A stretch of DNA of 64,000 bases from Verrucosispora sp. WMMD573 (GCF_027497175.1 NZ_CP114901.1:4216001-4280000); one strand, 5' to 3'; shown: positions 8,587 to 16,962, numbered from the stretch's first letter. The notes: generated from the letters alone by a model not told the origin. Numbers and translations: made by a program.

Positions 8587-10371
8587 GTGTCGGAGAGCGA
8601 AAGCCCTCGACGGCGGCGTAGCCGATCCCGCCGTCGGCGGCACGCCCGAAGGCGTCGCATCCTGCTGACCGCGTTGGTGGTCGGCTCGCTGCTGCTGGGC
8701 CTCGCCGGGTGGGTCGGCCTGCGCGGCTGGCAGGCGCGCGCCCATCTGGTAAACGCCGCCGGCCTGGCCGGTGAGCTGAGCGCCCAACTGGTCGGTGGCG
8801 ACACCGCCCGCGCCCAGCGGACCCTCGCAGCATTGCAGGAGCAGTCCGGCGCGGCGCGGCGGGCCACCGGGGACCCCGGCTGGTGGCTCGGCCGGCAGGC
8901 CCCCGTGGCCGGGGCGAACCTCACCGCGGTCCGGCAGATCGCCATCACCATCGACGACCTGGCCCGCCAGGCGTTCCCGGCGCTGCTCCGCGTCGACCTC
9001 GGCGGACTGATCCCCCAGGAGGGTCGACTGGACCTCAACGGGCTGCGTACCGTCGCCGACGATCTGGTCGCGGTGCACGCCACGGTGCAGCGGACCCGTA
9101 CGGACCTGGCCGAAATCTCCGGCGACCGGTTGGTCGGGCAGGTCCGGCATGCCCTGGCGGAGTTGCGGGGCGAGATCGACCGGTTGGCCGCGATGACCTC
9201 GGCGGCGGAGCGGGCGAGCCGCCTGTTGCCGCCGTTGCTGGGCGTCGACGGACCGCGACGCTATCTGCTGGTGTCACAGAACTCCGCGGAACTGCGCGCG
9301 ACCGGCGGCATGTTCGGCGCATTCGCGGTGATCGAGGCGAACAAGGGCCGGGTCAAGATGGGCGCCCAGGGCAGCAGTTCGAACCTCGGCCGCTTCGAGC
9401 AGCCCTTGAAGATCCCCGCCGAGATGCGTGCCCTGTGGGGGGAACTGCCCGGCATCTATCCGGCGGACGTCAACCTCAGCCCGCATTTCCCGACCGCCGC
9501 CGCGCTGTACCGGGAGATGTACCGGCGGTACAGCGGGGAGCGGGTGGACGGCGTCCTGGCCGTCGACCCGGTGGTGCTGTCGTACCTGCTGAAGGCGACC
9601 GGGCCGGTGCGGGTTCCGGGCGGGGCGGCGTTGAGTGCCGAGAACGCGGTCCGGACCCTGCTCAGCGACACGTACCAGCGGATGAGCCCGGAAGAGCAGG
9701 ACGGCTTCTTCGCGGGCGCGGCAGCTACAGTCTTCGACACGCTTTTCGCCCGTAACGTACACCCTAATGGGTTGTTGTCCGCATTTGACCGGTCCATGCA
9801 AGAACGTCGGATATTGTTCTGGAGTGCCCGACCTGAGGAGCAGCGGACGTTCGGCGACAGCCGGATGGCCGGGACGCTTCCGGAGCAGGACACCGTGCCG
9901 ACGGTCGGCGTGTTCCTCAACGACGGCAGTGGCGCGAAGCTCGGCTACTACCTCCGGCAGACCGCCGACCTGATGGTCGGTGACTGCCACGCCGACGGCC
10001 GTCGGGAGTTGAGCCTGCGGGTGACGCTTCGGTCCACCGCACCGGCCTCGGGGCTCAGCGAGTCGGTTCTCGGCCTCGGCCGGGCCGGGGATCCCTACAC
10101 GGCCCGGACCCTCGTGTCGGTGTACGGCCCGGCCGGCGGGGCGGTGCTCGACACCCGCCTCGACGGTGCCGAGACCTCGGTGGGCAACGGCACCGAACGA
10201 CGGCGGCAGGTAGCCACCGTGAACGTCGAGATCGGACCGGGCGGGACCCGCACGTTGGAGGTCTCGCTGCTGACCGGCAAGACGGAGAGCGGAGCGGCCG
10301 AGCTGTGGCTGACCCCGACCGCCACCCCATGGACCACCCATGTTGTTACCGCACCAAGCTGTTCTCAGTAG
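8587..10371 (+). CDS. DUF4012 domain membrane-anchored protein
   Basis: A 594-residue protein. It has a very basic cytoplasmic N-terminus (SPRRRRSRSRRRRHARRRR), one transmembrane helix at about 27-47, and a long external domain matching DUF4012, found in actinobacterial and other Gram-positive polysaccharide loci. Family landmarks include the SQNSAELRATGG-type segment and PHFPTAA. The start is the GTG at 8587 with GAGG upstream. Its TAG stop is built into the AGGAGG ribosome-binding site of the next gene, so the LPXTG protein is translationally coupled. Function is unknown; a role in anchoring or maturing a surface polymer is inferred from context. Confidence 0.82.
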   Translation: MSESESPRRRRSRSRRRRHARRRRILLTALVVGSLLLGLAGWVGLRGWQARAHLVNAAGLAGELSAQLVGGDTARAQRTLAALQEQSGAARRATGDPGWWLGRQAPVAGANLTAVRQIAITIDDLARQAFPALLRVDLGGLIPQEGRLDLNGLRTVADDLVAVHATVQRTRTDLAEISGDRLVGQVRHALAELRGEIDRLAAMTSAAERASRLLPPLLGVDGPRRYLLVSQNSAELRATGGMFGAFAVIEANKGRVKMGAQGSSSNLGRFEQPLKIPAEMRALWGELPGIYPADVNLSPHFPTAAALYREMYRRYSGERVDGVLAVDPVVLSYLLKATGPVRVPGGAALSAENAVRTLLSDTYQRMSPEEQDGFFAGAAATVFDTLFARNVHPNGLLSAFDRSMQERRILFWSARPEEQRTFGDSRMAGTLPEQDTVPTVGVFLNDGSGAKLGYYLRQTADLMVGDCHADGRRELSLRVTLRSTAPASGLSESVLGLGRAGDPYTARTLVSVYGPAGGAVLDTRLDGAETSVGNGTERRRQVATVNVEIGPGGTRTLEVSLLTGKTESGAAELWLTPTATPWTTHVVTAPSCSQ

Positions 10372-10384
10372 GAGGGAACGAACC

Positions 10385-11017
10385 ATGCGGCTATCCCGCA
10401 TCATCATGGCGCTCACGGTCGGTCTGGCCGTGGTGGCCGTGCCGACCGCGGCGGGGGCGGCGCAACCGCAGCCGCAGCCGTCGCCGACAGTCACCGATCC
10501 GCCCCAGCCGCCGCCGTATCCGCCGGTGCTGGCGTCGCTGACGGTGAACCGACCCACCATCTTCCTCGGTGAGACGGTGATCCTGACCGGTCGCAACTTC
10601 GGGCCGAACGAGACGGTGGACATCGTCGTCTCGGTGGCGCCGCTGGCCGCGCCGGCCGCCGGTACGGCCCGGCGCAGCGACGGCAGCACCGTCGCGATGA
10701 CGCCGGTGGCCTTCCAGGCCAGCGCGCCGTTGAGCTTCACCGCCCGGACCAACTCCGAAGGGGTCTTCACCCGGCGGTACACCCCGTCGGTCACCGGCCT
10801 GCTCACCTTCACCGCGACCGGGCGGGAGTCCGGCCGTACCGCCTCGACCCAGCTGCGGGTGCTGCCCAAGAAGAAGCCGCATCTGCCGGTAACCGGTAGC
10901 AGCCTGGACACGCCGATGAAGGTCGGCGGTGGACTCGTCGCCGCCGGCGCGGTCCTGCTGCTCGGCACGCTGGCCTGGCGGCGGCGCAACCGCTTCGGTG
11001 CGGGTGGCGCGAACTGA
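10385..11017 (+). CDS. Sortase substrate with LPVTG cell-wall sorting signal
   Basis: A 210-residue secreted protein. The signal peptide (about 1-25, cleaved after AAGA) is followed by a Pro/Gln-rich linker (27-47). A beta-rich domain resembling an IPT/Ig-like fold follows (about 50-160). The C-terminal sorting signal is complete: LPVTG (167-171), a hydrophobic helix and an RRRNR tail. It should be covalently attached to peptidoglycan by a class E-type sortase; none is seen in this window. The start is fixed by AGGAGG (10370-10375) 9 nt upstream, which overlaps the previous stop. Confidence 0.85.
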   Translation: MRLSRIIMALTVGLAVVAVPTAAGAAQPQPQPSPTVTDPPQPPPYPPVLASLTVNRPTIFLGETVILTGRNFGPNETVDIVVSVAPLAAPAAGTARRSDGSTVAMTPVAFQASAPLSFTARTNSEGVFTRRYTPSVTGLLTFTATGRESGRTASTQLRVLPKKKPHLPVTGSSLDTPMKVGGGLVAAGAVLLLGTLAWRRRNRFGAGGAN

Positions 11018-11049
11018 TCCATGACTCCGGGCAGTGCCCGGAACACGAA

Positions 11050-11090
11050 GGTACCGGTGCCCGACGCTCCCTCCGACGGGCACCGGTACC
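11050..11090 (+). terminator. Hairpin terminator after the LPXTG gene
   Basis: Perfect 14-bp arms (11050-11063 and 11077-11090) with a 13-base loop, 32 bp after the stop codon. Confidence 0.7.
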
Positions 11091-11142
11091 TGTCTGCGTC
11101 CGGCCCTAGCGGATCTTCGCCGGCCTGCGACGGATCCGGTTC

Positions 11143-11178
11143 GTCCCACGACCGTCGGTGCACCGACGGTCGTGGGAC
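11143..11178. terminator. 36-bp perfect palindrome, likely second terminator
   Basis: The sequence reads the same on both strands with no loop bases: GTCCCACGACCGTCGGTG followed by its exact reverse complement. It lies between the first hairpin and the pirin gene, where nothing converges. It may be a back-up terminator or a cruciform-prone site. Confidence 0.5.
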
Positions 11179-11244
11179 CTTCTTGCGGGGGTGCCCGCTC
11201 GCCGACGGCGGGGCGGGCGGCCGGGGCGGGCGTAGAGTCGACCC

Positions 11245-12216
11245 GTGGAGCGTGCCGAAGCGATGCCTGCCGAGACCCGTCCGCCCGGTGTGGCGACGGT
11301 CGATCCCGGCAGCGTGCTGCTGCCCGGCCACGACGTGCCGCTGGGGCGCTACACCACGGTGCGTCGGCTGCTGCCGCAGCGCACCCGCCGACTGGTCGGG
11401 GCGTGGTGCTTCGTCGACCATTTCGGCCCCGACGATGTGGCCCAACGGCCCGGCATGGAGGTGCCGCCGCACCCGCACACCGGTCTGCAGACGGTGACCT
11501 GGCTGCTCGACGGCGAGATCCTGCACCGCGATAGCCTCGGCAACCAGCAGCCGATCCGTCCCGGCCAACTCAACGTGATGACCTCGGGTCACGGCATCGC
11601 CCACTCCGAACGCTCGCCGGCGCGGCATCCGCCCCTGATGCACGGGGTGCAGCTGTGGGTGGCGTTGCCGGACGAGGCCCGAGCCGGCGCGGCCGACTTC
11701 GCCCACCACGCCGAACTGCCCCGGTGGCGCGACGGGGACCTTGAGATCACCCTGCTGGTCGGGGAACACGCGGGGGAACGCTCGCCGGCCCGGGTGCACA
11801 CCCCGCTGCTCGGCGCGCAACTGGAACTGGCCGGATCGGCGGTGGCCGGGCTGCCGCTGCGGCGGGACTTCGAGCATGCGCTGCTGGCCCTCGACGGCGT
11901 CGGCGAGGTCGACGGTTTGCCGCTGGCGCCCGGGGCGCTGCTCTGGCTCGGCGCCGGGCGGGACGCGCTGCACCTGAGCGGCGAGGCGGGTAGCCGGTTC
12001 ATGCTGCTCGGTGGCACTCCGTTCGAGGAGCCGCTGGTGATGTGGTGGAACTTCGTCGGCCGGGACCACGACGAGATCGTCGCCGCCCGCGAGGACTGGA
12101 TGGCCGGGCGGCGGTTCGGCGTCGTGGCCGACGACCCGGACCCGCCGTTGCCCGCGCCGGCGTTGCCGACCGTCCGGCTCAAGGCCCGCGACCGATCCGG
12201 CGGCTATCACGCCTAG
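11245..12216 (+). CDS. Pirin family protein
   Basis: A 323-residue bicupin. The metal-binding pirin motif PPHPHTGLQTVTWLLDGE (about residues 73-90) supplies two of the histidines, and HSERSP near 126 and the PFEEP C-terminal segment also match the family. Bacterial pirins bind iron and some have quercetinase activity or modulate pyruvate dehydrogenase; which applies here cannot be told. The start could be GTG 11245 or ATG 11263; neither has a strong ribosome-binding site. Confidence 0.88.
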   Translation: MERAEAMPAETRPPGVATVDPGSVLLPGHDVPLGRYTTVRRLLPQRTRRLVGAWCFVDHFGPDDVAQRPGMEVPPHPHTGLQTVTWLLDGEILHRDSLGNQQPIRPGQLNVMTSGHGIAHSERSPARHPPLMHGVQLWVALPDEARAGAADFAHHAELPRWRDGDLEITLLVGEHAGERSPARVHTPLLGAQLELAGSAVAGLPLRRDFEHALLALDGVGEVDGLPLAPGALLWLGAGRDALHLSGEAGSRFMLLGGTPFEEPLVMWWNFVGRDHDEIVAAREDWMAGRRFGVVADDPDPPLPAPALPTVRLKARDRSGGYHA

Positions 12217-12283
12217 GCGGGTCAGTCAGGCGGGGTGATCCAGGTCGCGCACCGGCGACACCCCCTGGCGGCGATCAGCACCT

Positions 12284-13402
12284 TCACGACGCCTCCAGGC
12301 GACGTGCCGCTCCCACGCGGATGTCAGCCATAAGGGCGTCCAGGGTGTCGATGACCGCGGTCAGCCGCCAGGAGGAGACGAAGTCGAACGCGTGCTGGCC
12401 GCCGGGCAACTCGACGTGGACCACCGGCTGCGACGACTCGGCCCGCAGCTTGTCCGCCAGGGCGCGCGCCGTGGTGGCGGAGGTGTAGTTGTCGAGGCTG
12501 CCGTGCGCGATGAGGAAGGCCGGTGCGTCGGATGCCGGCAGTGCGAACGGGGTCGACGTGACCACCTCGTCGGTGCTGCGGCCGTAGTAACGGCCGTAGT
12601 AGCCGTAGAGGCAGACCGCCGCGGCAGGGCGCTCGTCGGGCGTCACGCGCAGCGCGTAGAGAGAGGTCAGATGAGCGCCTGCGGAGCTGCCCGCCATCAC
12701 CACCGTCGTCGCGTCCGCGCCGTACTCTCCTGCGTGCGCGCGCGCCCAGGCCATCGCGGCCTCCGCGTCGGCGAGATGCTCCTCGAAGCCGGCCCCGGGG
12801 CGGAGCCGGTACGTCGCGCTCACGCACACCCAGCCGCGCGCGGCGAGGTGGTGCAGCAGGCCACGACCTTCCCAGTTCTTGCTGCCCGAGAAGTAGCCGC
12901 CGCCGTGGAAGTAGACCAGCACCGGGCCACCCGTGGGCCGGTCGCGGCGTCGCAGCACGTCGAGGCGTTGGCGCCGGTGGTCGCCGTAGCGCAGGTTGCG
13001 TAGCCGCTGTACGGATCGGGGTCGGATCGGAATCGGGGTGAGTGCGGTACGCCACCAGCGTCGTCGCCCCCGGGTGCGGTCTATGCCGGCCGCTCGTAGC
13101 GCGGCACCGGCGACGGACCTGGAACGGGCGGCCCGGCGGGTCAACGCGACAAGCATCATTGCGGTCGCCGCCGCGCCCGCCAGCAGCACGCCCGACAACA
13201 CGTCGCGGCGCAGGTCTCCGCTCCAGATCGCCGCGCCGGTCGACGCCGCAAGCAGCGCCAAGATCAGGTGAGGCACCTCGTTCACGACCATCCCGGCCAG
13301 GAAGGCGGCCCGCGCCAACAGGCGTGGTCGAGCGGGTGGGGCAAACGCGGCGGTGGTGGCCAGGCCGAGCACGAGGACGTGCACCAGGTAGTCGTTCGGC
13401 AT
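12284..13402 (-). CDS. HSL-type alpha/beta-hydrolase (esterase) with N-terminal membrane segments
   Basis: A 372-residue protein. The first 100 residues hold about four hydrophobic segments. The hydrolase domain follows, with oxyanion motif FHGGGYF, nucleophile elbow GSSAGAH and a catalytic His in GGQHAF near the C-terminus, as in hormone-sensitive-lipase-like esterases. The ATG at 13402 has GGAGGAACC upstream. It is divergent from a TetR gene with two palindromic operators between them, so it is probably repressed by that TetR. Physiological substrate unknown. Confidence 0.82.
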   Translation of the reverse strand: MPNDYLVHVLVLGLATTAAFAPPARPRLLARAAFLAGMVVNEVPHLILALLAASTGAAIWSGDLRRDVLSGVLLAGAAATAMMLVALTRRAARSRSVAGAALRAAGIDRTRGRRRWWRTALTPIPIRPRSVQRLRNLRYGDHRRQRLDVLRRRDRPTGGPVLVYFHGGGYFSGSKNWEGRGLLHHLAARGWVCVSATYRLRPGAGFEEHLADAEAAMAWARAHAGEYGADATTVVMAGSSAGAHLTSLYALRVTPDERPAAAVCLYGYYGRYYGRSTDEVVTSTPFALPASDAPAFLIAHGSLDNYTSATTARALADKLRAESSQPVVHVELPGGQHAFDFVSSWRLTAVIDTLDALMADIRVGAARRLEAS

Positions 13403-13410
13403 GGTTCCTC

Positions 13411-13450
13411 CTCTACATATGTCGAGGAATGCTACTCTACACTTGTAGAG
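13411..13450. promoter_or_regulatory. Double TetR-type operator
   Basis: CTCTACA-CT-TGTAGAG (13435-13450) is a perfect 7-bp palindrome with a 2-bp centre. CTCTACA-TA-TGTCGAG (13411-13426) is the same site with one mismatch. Their starts are 24 bp apart, in the gap between the divergent esterase and TetR genes. The regulator assignment is inferred from position. Confidence 0.7.
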
Positions 13451-13468
13451 CAGCAGGGAGGGAAGGTC

Positions 13469-14011
13469 ATGGTGACCGAGCGCCGGAGCGTGATCGCGGA
13501 TGCGGCGATCACCACGCTGGCCAGGGCGGGTGGACGTGGGCTCACCCATCGGGCCGTGGACAGGCAGGCGGGGCTTCCGATCGGCTCGACCTCCTACTAC
13601 TTCCGCACCCGGGCGGACCTGCTCCGCGCGGCCGTCGACCGGCTGGCCGAGCTGGACGAGGCGGCCATCGCCCCAGCCGCCGGCGGGACGCTCGCCGCGG
13701 ATCTCGCGCGGGTGGCCGACCAGTTGCTCGGCTCCGACCGGGAGCGGCTCCTCGCCCGCTACGAGCTGGCCCTCGAATCCGTTCGCCGTCCCGAACTTCG
13801 CGGGTTCCTGGCCGTCGGCACGCGCCGGGTGCGTGCTGCCATCGAGCAGCGACTCGGCGAGCAGGGCGTGACGAGCCCACGGGAGGTGGCTGACGCCGCG
13901 CTCGCGCTCGTCGATGGCCTGCTCCTGGCCGAACTCACCGCGACCGAGAGGCAGCAACGCAGCCGAGCCGAGCTGGAACGCACGCTCGTGAGAATCGTAG
14001 GCACCGGGTGA
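13469..14011 (+). CDS. TetR/AcrR family transcriptional regulator
   Basis: A 180-residue regulator. The N-terminal helix-turn-helix covers about residues 5-50, with the family signature GLPIGSTSYYFRTRADLL. The C-terminal helices form a ligand-binding/dimer domain of PF17940-like type. The ATG at 13469 has GGGAGGGAAGG upstream. The two palindromes before it are probably its autoregulatory and esterase operators. The stop overlaps the start region of the remnant downstream. Confidence 0.88.
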   Translation: MVTERRSVIADAAITTLARAGGRGLTHRAVDRQAGLPIGSTSYYFRTRADLLRAAVDRLAELDEAAIAPAAGGTLAADLARVADQLLGSDRERLLARYELALESVRRPELRGFLAVGTRRVRAAIEQRLGEQGVTSPREVADAALALVDGLLLAELTATERQQRSRAELERTLVRIVGTG

Positions 14012-14079
14012 CCCAGACCCGGCCGGACCAGCCGAGGACCACCGATCCGGCAGTCGACCTTTTCTGTGATGGACAGCCC

Positions 14080-14137
14080 GTGCGCCGACTCACCTACTAC
14101 GTCGCGACCACCCTCGACGGCTTCATCGCCGGCCCGG
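14080..14137 (+). pseudogene. 5' remnant of a RibD/dihydrofolate-reductase-like gene
   Basis: From a GTG at 14080 the frame reads VRRLTYYVATTLDGFIAGPG. This is the highly conserved start of the RibD C-terminal/DHFR-like family, which is normally about 190 residues. After GPG the match stops, and the frame runs out of coding character. TetR genes are often paired with this enzyme in actinobacteria, which supports the original arrangement. The remainder has been deleted and replaced by the fragment beginning near 14138. Confidence 0.7.
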
Positions 14138-14395
14138 GCGCTGCTCACCGCCCTTCCGGGGGTCGACGACCAGGTCGCAGACCTGTTCCTGCGTGAGGTG
14201 CAGGCGCTGTCGGGCGAGGTTGCGCCGGTGGCCGACCGGCGGGCCCTGACGGCGGCTCGGCGGCTCGGCTTGGGCCGCTCCGCCGAAGATCTCGCCGGGC
14301 TGGCCGGTGGTCGCGAGTCGGAGCGGCTTGCCTGGCTGGTCGGTGCGCTCGCCCGGGTCGACCTGGAGGGGCGCTACGCCGAGCTGACCGAATGA
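14138..14395 (+). pseudogene. 3' remnant of an unidentified gene, possibly a HhH DNA glycosylase/endonuclease
   Basis: In a different frame from the RibD remnant, 85 codons read as a plausible protein end, beginning ALLTALPGVDDQVADLFLREV. The LPGV-x-x-x-VAD-x-FLREV pattern resembles the helix-hairpin-helix part of endonuclease III-like proteins, but the catalytic region is absent. A start at 14066 would give 109 residues with a non-native N-terminus. The assignment is tentative; the fusion with the RibD fragment indicates a deletion junction near 14131-14138. Confidence 0.5.
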
Positions 14396-14548
14396 GGCCC
14401 TTCGTCGGCACCCGCTGTCCGTTCGACTGATGGCGTACGGTAAGCTCGCCACAGTAAGACGCAGCCACCCGGTTCGGGTGGCTGTCGGCCGCCTGGTGGC
14501 CGCGACCCGGTTCGGGTGCGCCGTTGCCAGGGCAGGCGGTGACGCAGG

Positions 14549-14582
14549 GGCGCCCCCGGCAGCGGTTCGCTGCCGGGGCGCC
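14549..14582. terminator. Hairpin between convergent remnant and DUF2795 gene
   Basis: Arms 14549-14564 and 14568-14582 pair with one bulged C. It is placed between genes that converge, so it could serve both strands. Confidence 0.55.
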
Positions 14583-14621
14583 TCCCTGTCCACCGGCGGT
14601 CGAAACCCGGTGGGCCAGCCC

Positions 14622-14894
14622 TCAGATACTACGCAGGTGCTGTGACACTCGCTGGTGCCGCTTGTCGCGTCCCTGCGCGCCACGCTGCGCGTCGGTGATC
14701 TCCGGAGCCGCGTCGATGCCGGCCGACCGGGCCACCTGGTTGCCGTTGGCGTAGTCCACCGGAGGCAGGGCGCGCAGGGCCTGCAGCACGTCCGGCGGCG
14801 CCCCTTCCCGCTCGGCCTCGCGTACCACCTCGTCCTTTCCGGCGGGGTAGTCCAGGCTCGACAGGTACTGCAGGACGTCGGCGTAACTCGCCAT
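14622..14894 (-). CDS. DUF2795 family small protein
   Basis: A 90-residue protein. MASYADVLQYLSSLDYPAGKDE and the following VVREAEREGAPPDVLQALRALP show the helical DUF2795 repeat, a small actinobacterial domain of unknown function. The ATG at 14894 has GGAGG 8 nt upstream. It is divergent from a DUF2267 gene; both families are common in stress-linked actinobacterial clusters. Confidence 0.8.
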   Translation of the reverse strand: MASYADVLQYLSSLDYPAGKDEVVREAEREGAPPDVLQALRALPPVDYANGNQVARSAGIDAAPEITDAQRGAQGRDKRHQRVSQHLRSI

Positions 14895-15039
14895 GATGTC
14901 GGCTCCTCCCGGCTTTCGGTCCGGCACAACCGGGCGCGGATACCCGGCCCGGGGCCGCTCACGCGCCGAGGCCGACGGAAAAGCAATCGCCGTTTCCGCA
15001 CCGGGCGGGTGGGTAAGCGCCGGCCGGAGGGGGTACGCG

Positions 15040-15450
15040 ATGAACTACGACACGTTCGTCGACCAGGTCGCCCAGCGCACCGCCACGTCGTCGTCGCGGG
15101 CGGTGGAGCTGATCCGGGCGACGCTGGAAACGCTGGCCGAGCGGCTGACCGGTGGCGAGGTGCTGGACCTGGCCGTGCAGCTGCCCGCCCCGCTGCGGCT
15201 ACCGATGCGCCCGACACCGGACATCGAGGCGGCGGAGCGCTTCGGCGCCGCCGAGTTCGTCGCCCGGGTCGCGGTCCGCGCCGGGGTGGCCGAGCCGGCC
15301 GCAAGGGACGCGGTCCGCGCGGTCTTCACCACGCTTCGGGAGGCGGTTACCGGCGGCGAGTTCGACGAACTGGTGGTCCAGTTGCCCCGCGACTACCGCG
15401 ACATGGTCGAGCCCGCTTTGGCGCCCGGCGCGACGCTGCGGCGCGGCTGA
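15040..15450 (+). CDS. DUF2267 domain-containing protein
   Basis: A 136-residue, all-helical protein matching DUF2267. It contains two repeats of the pattern A..li...l..L.erl.ggea.dLaaqLP: RATLETLAERLTGGEVLDLA near 28-47, and VFTTLREAVTGGEFDELVVQ near 96-115. Function is unknown. The ATG at 15040 has GGAGGGGG upstream. A second DUF2267 domain occurs in the fusion protein at 21193-22170. Confidence 0.82.
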   Translation: MNYDTFVDQVAQRTATSSSRAVELIRATLETLAERLTGGEVLDLAVQLPAPLRLPMRPTPDIEAAERFGAAEFVARVAVRAGVAEPAARDAVRAVFTTLREAVTGGEFDELVVQLPRDYRDMVEPALAPGATLRRG

Positions 15451-15457
15451 CAGGCTG

Positions 15458-15542
15458 TCGACGCGGCCCGCCGTGAGAGCTGGCCCGCCGTGTGCGTTGG
15501 CCCGCGGTGAGCGCTGGCCCGTCGTGCGCGTTGGCCCGTCGG
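15458..15542. repeat. Tandem array of 17-bp repeats (four good copies plus one degenerate)
   Basis: Units 15475-15491, 15492-15508, 15509-15525 and 15526-15542 share the core TGGCCCG-x-x-G(T/G). Unit 15458-15474 is a degenerate first copy. The array sits just after the DUF2267 stop and before the convergent racemase stop. It lacks the spacer structure of a CRISPR array. Confidence 0.7.
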
Positions 15543-15579
15543 TCAGGCTGCGTCTCGCTTCGACCTGATCGAGAGGGGC

Positions 15580-16767
15580 CTAGCCGATCGCTCCGCTGGC
15601 GCGCAACCGGCTGACCCGGTCCCGGTCGAAGCCGGCCTCGCCGAGAATCTCGTCGGTGTGTTCGCCCGGCCAGGGCGGCGGCCGGCGGATCGCGGCGGGG
15701 GTGGCGGAGAACCGGGGTGCCGGTGCCGGCTGGACGACCCCGTCGCGGAGCACGAACGTGTTCCGGGCGGCCAGGTGTGGGTGCCGCGGCGCCTCCCGCC
15801 AGTCCAGCACCGGCGCGGCGCAGGCATCGGAGGCGGAAAGCAGCATGGCCCACTCGTCCCGGGTACGGGTGCGGAACAGCCGCGCCCAGGCGGCTCGCAA
15901 CGCCGGCCAGTTCGCGGGGTCGGTCCGGTCGATCGGTTCGTCCGGCGCCAGCGGGAAGCCGGTGAGCCGCACCAATTCGTCGTAGAAGCGCGGCTCCAGC
16001 GCGCCGACGGCGAGATACCGCCCGTCAGCGCACTCGTAGGTGTCGTAGAAGGGGGCACCGCCGTCGAGCAGGTTGACTCCGCGCGGGTTACGCCACATGC
16101 CGAGCTGGTGCAGGGCATGGATCTGGGTGCTGAGCACCGCGACCCCGTCCACGATGGCCGCGTCGATGACCTGGCCGGTGGCGCCCCCGCGCACCGCGTA
16201 CAGCGCGGCGACGACACCCAGGGCGAGCATCATCCCGCCGCCGCCGAAGTCGCCGAGCAGGTTCATCGGTGGCACCGGCGGCTCACCGGCCCGTCCGATG
16301 CCGTGTAACGCACCGGTCAGCGCCAGGTAGTCGATGTCGTGCCCGGCGTACGGGGCGTTCGGGCCGTCCTGGCCCCAGCCGGTCATCCGGCCGTAAACCA
16401 GTCCCGGGTTGACGGTGTGGCACTCGGCCGGGCCGATGCCGAGCCGCTCGGTGACGCCGGGCCGAAACCCCTCGATGAGGGCGTCGGCGTCGCGGACCAG
16501 CGCCAGCACCACCTCGCGTCCGTCGGTGGACTTCAGGTCGACCGCGATCGAGCGGCGCCCCCGGTTGAGCAGATCGGGGTGCGGGGTGCCGAAGGTCGTG
16601 GTGTCCACCTCGGTGACCCGGTCCACCCGGATCACGTCGGCGCCGAGGTCGGCCAGCATCATGGCGGCGAACGGCCCGGGGCCGATCCCGGCCAGCTCCA
16701 CCACGCGTACGCCGGCCAGCGGGCCGGTCGCCAGGTCTGCGCTCACCGGGTCACGATAGGCGTTCAC
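15580..16767 (-). CDS. CaiB/BaiF CoA-transferase family protein (alpha-methylacyl-CoA racemase-like)
   Basis: A 395-residue class III CoA-transferase-fold protein. AMACR features are visible: the catalytic His in YAGHDIDYLALTG and Asp in NLLGDFGGGGMM, which together perform racemisation, and the CoA-side opening PLAGVRVVELAGIGPGPF. AMACR enzymes epimerise 2-methyl-branched acyl-CoAs in fatty-acid and sterol side-chain degradation. The GTG at 16767 has no clear ribosome-binding site; another GTG lies 7 codons in. No other beta-oxidation genes are nearby. Confidence 0.88.
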   Translation of the reverse strand: MNAYRDPVSADLATGPLAGVRVVELAGIGPGPFAAMMLADLGADVIRVDRVTEVDTTTFGTPHPDLLNRGRRSIAVDLKSTDGREVVLALVRDADALIEGFRPGVTERLGIGPAECHTVNPGLVYGRMTGWGQDGPNAPYAGHDIDYLALTGALHGIGRAGEPPVPPMNLLGDFGGGGMMLALGVVAALYAVRGGATGQVIDAAIVDGVAVLSTQIHALHQLGMWRNPRGVNLLDGGAPFYDTYECADGRYLAVGALEPRFYDELVRLTGFPLAPDEPIDRTDPANWPALRAAWARLFRTRTRDEWAMLLSASDACAAPVLDWREAPRHPHLAARNTFVLRDGVVQPAPAPRFSATPAAIRRPPPWPGEHTDEILGEAGFDRDRVSRLRASGAIG

Positions 16768-16861
16768 CTCGGCGGCGGTCGGCTGCCCGCCGTGGTCGAA
16801 GCCACCGGGCCCGACAACGCCCCGCCTGGCGGGCGTAATTCGGCTGTCCTAACCTTGTCAG

Positions 16862-16962
16862 CACGAGGGGAGTACTTCCCACGAACCATGCCGGTCAGTA
16901 CGGCGCGCCCGGAGCGCGCCTCGGGTGGTTGCCCACGAAACGTGGGTGAAGGAGACCTCGAA
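16862..16962 (+). ncRNA. Second yybP-ykoY Mn2+ riboswitch aptamer
   Basis: GGGGAGTACTTCCC (16867-16880) and GGAGACCTCG (16951-16960) are the two conserved loops. P1 pairs CGAGG (16864-16868) with CCTCG (16956-16960). A -10-like TAACCT lies at 16850-16855, placing transcription start at the aptamer edge. TerC genes are a known target of this class. The element is read by eye; a covariance search would settle it. Confidence 0.85.

Noticed and set aside
9274..12210. 978-codon open frame on the minus strand
   Set aside because: It is antisense to the DUF4012, LPXTG and pirin genes, crosses two terminators and has no recognisable domain; long antisense frames are expected at this GC content.
14470..14520. 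Repeated ACCCGGTTCGGGT motifs suggestive of a tRNA T-loop
   Set aside because: No acceptor or anticodon stem can be formed around them.
15458..15542. Possible CRISPR array
   Set aside because: Repeats are adjacent without spacers, only 17 bp, and no cas genes are nearby.
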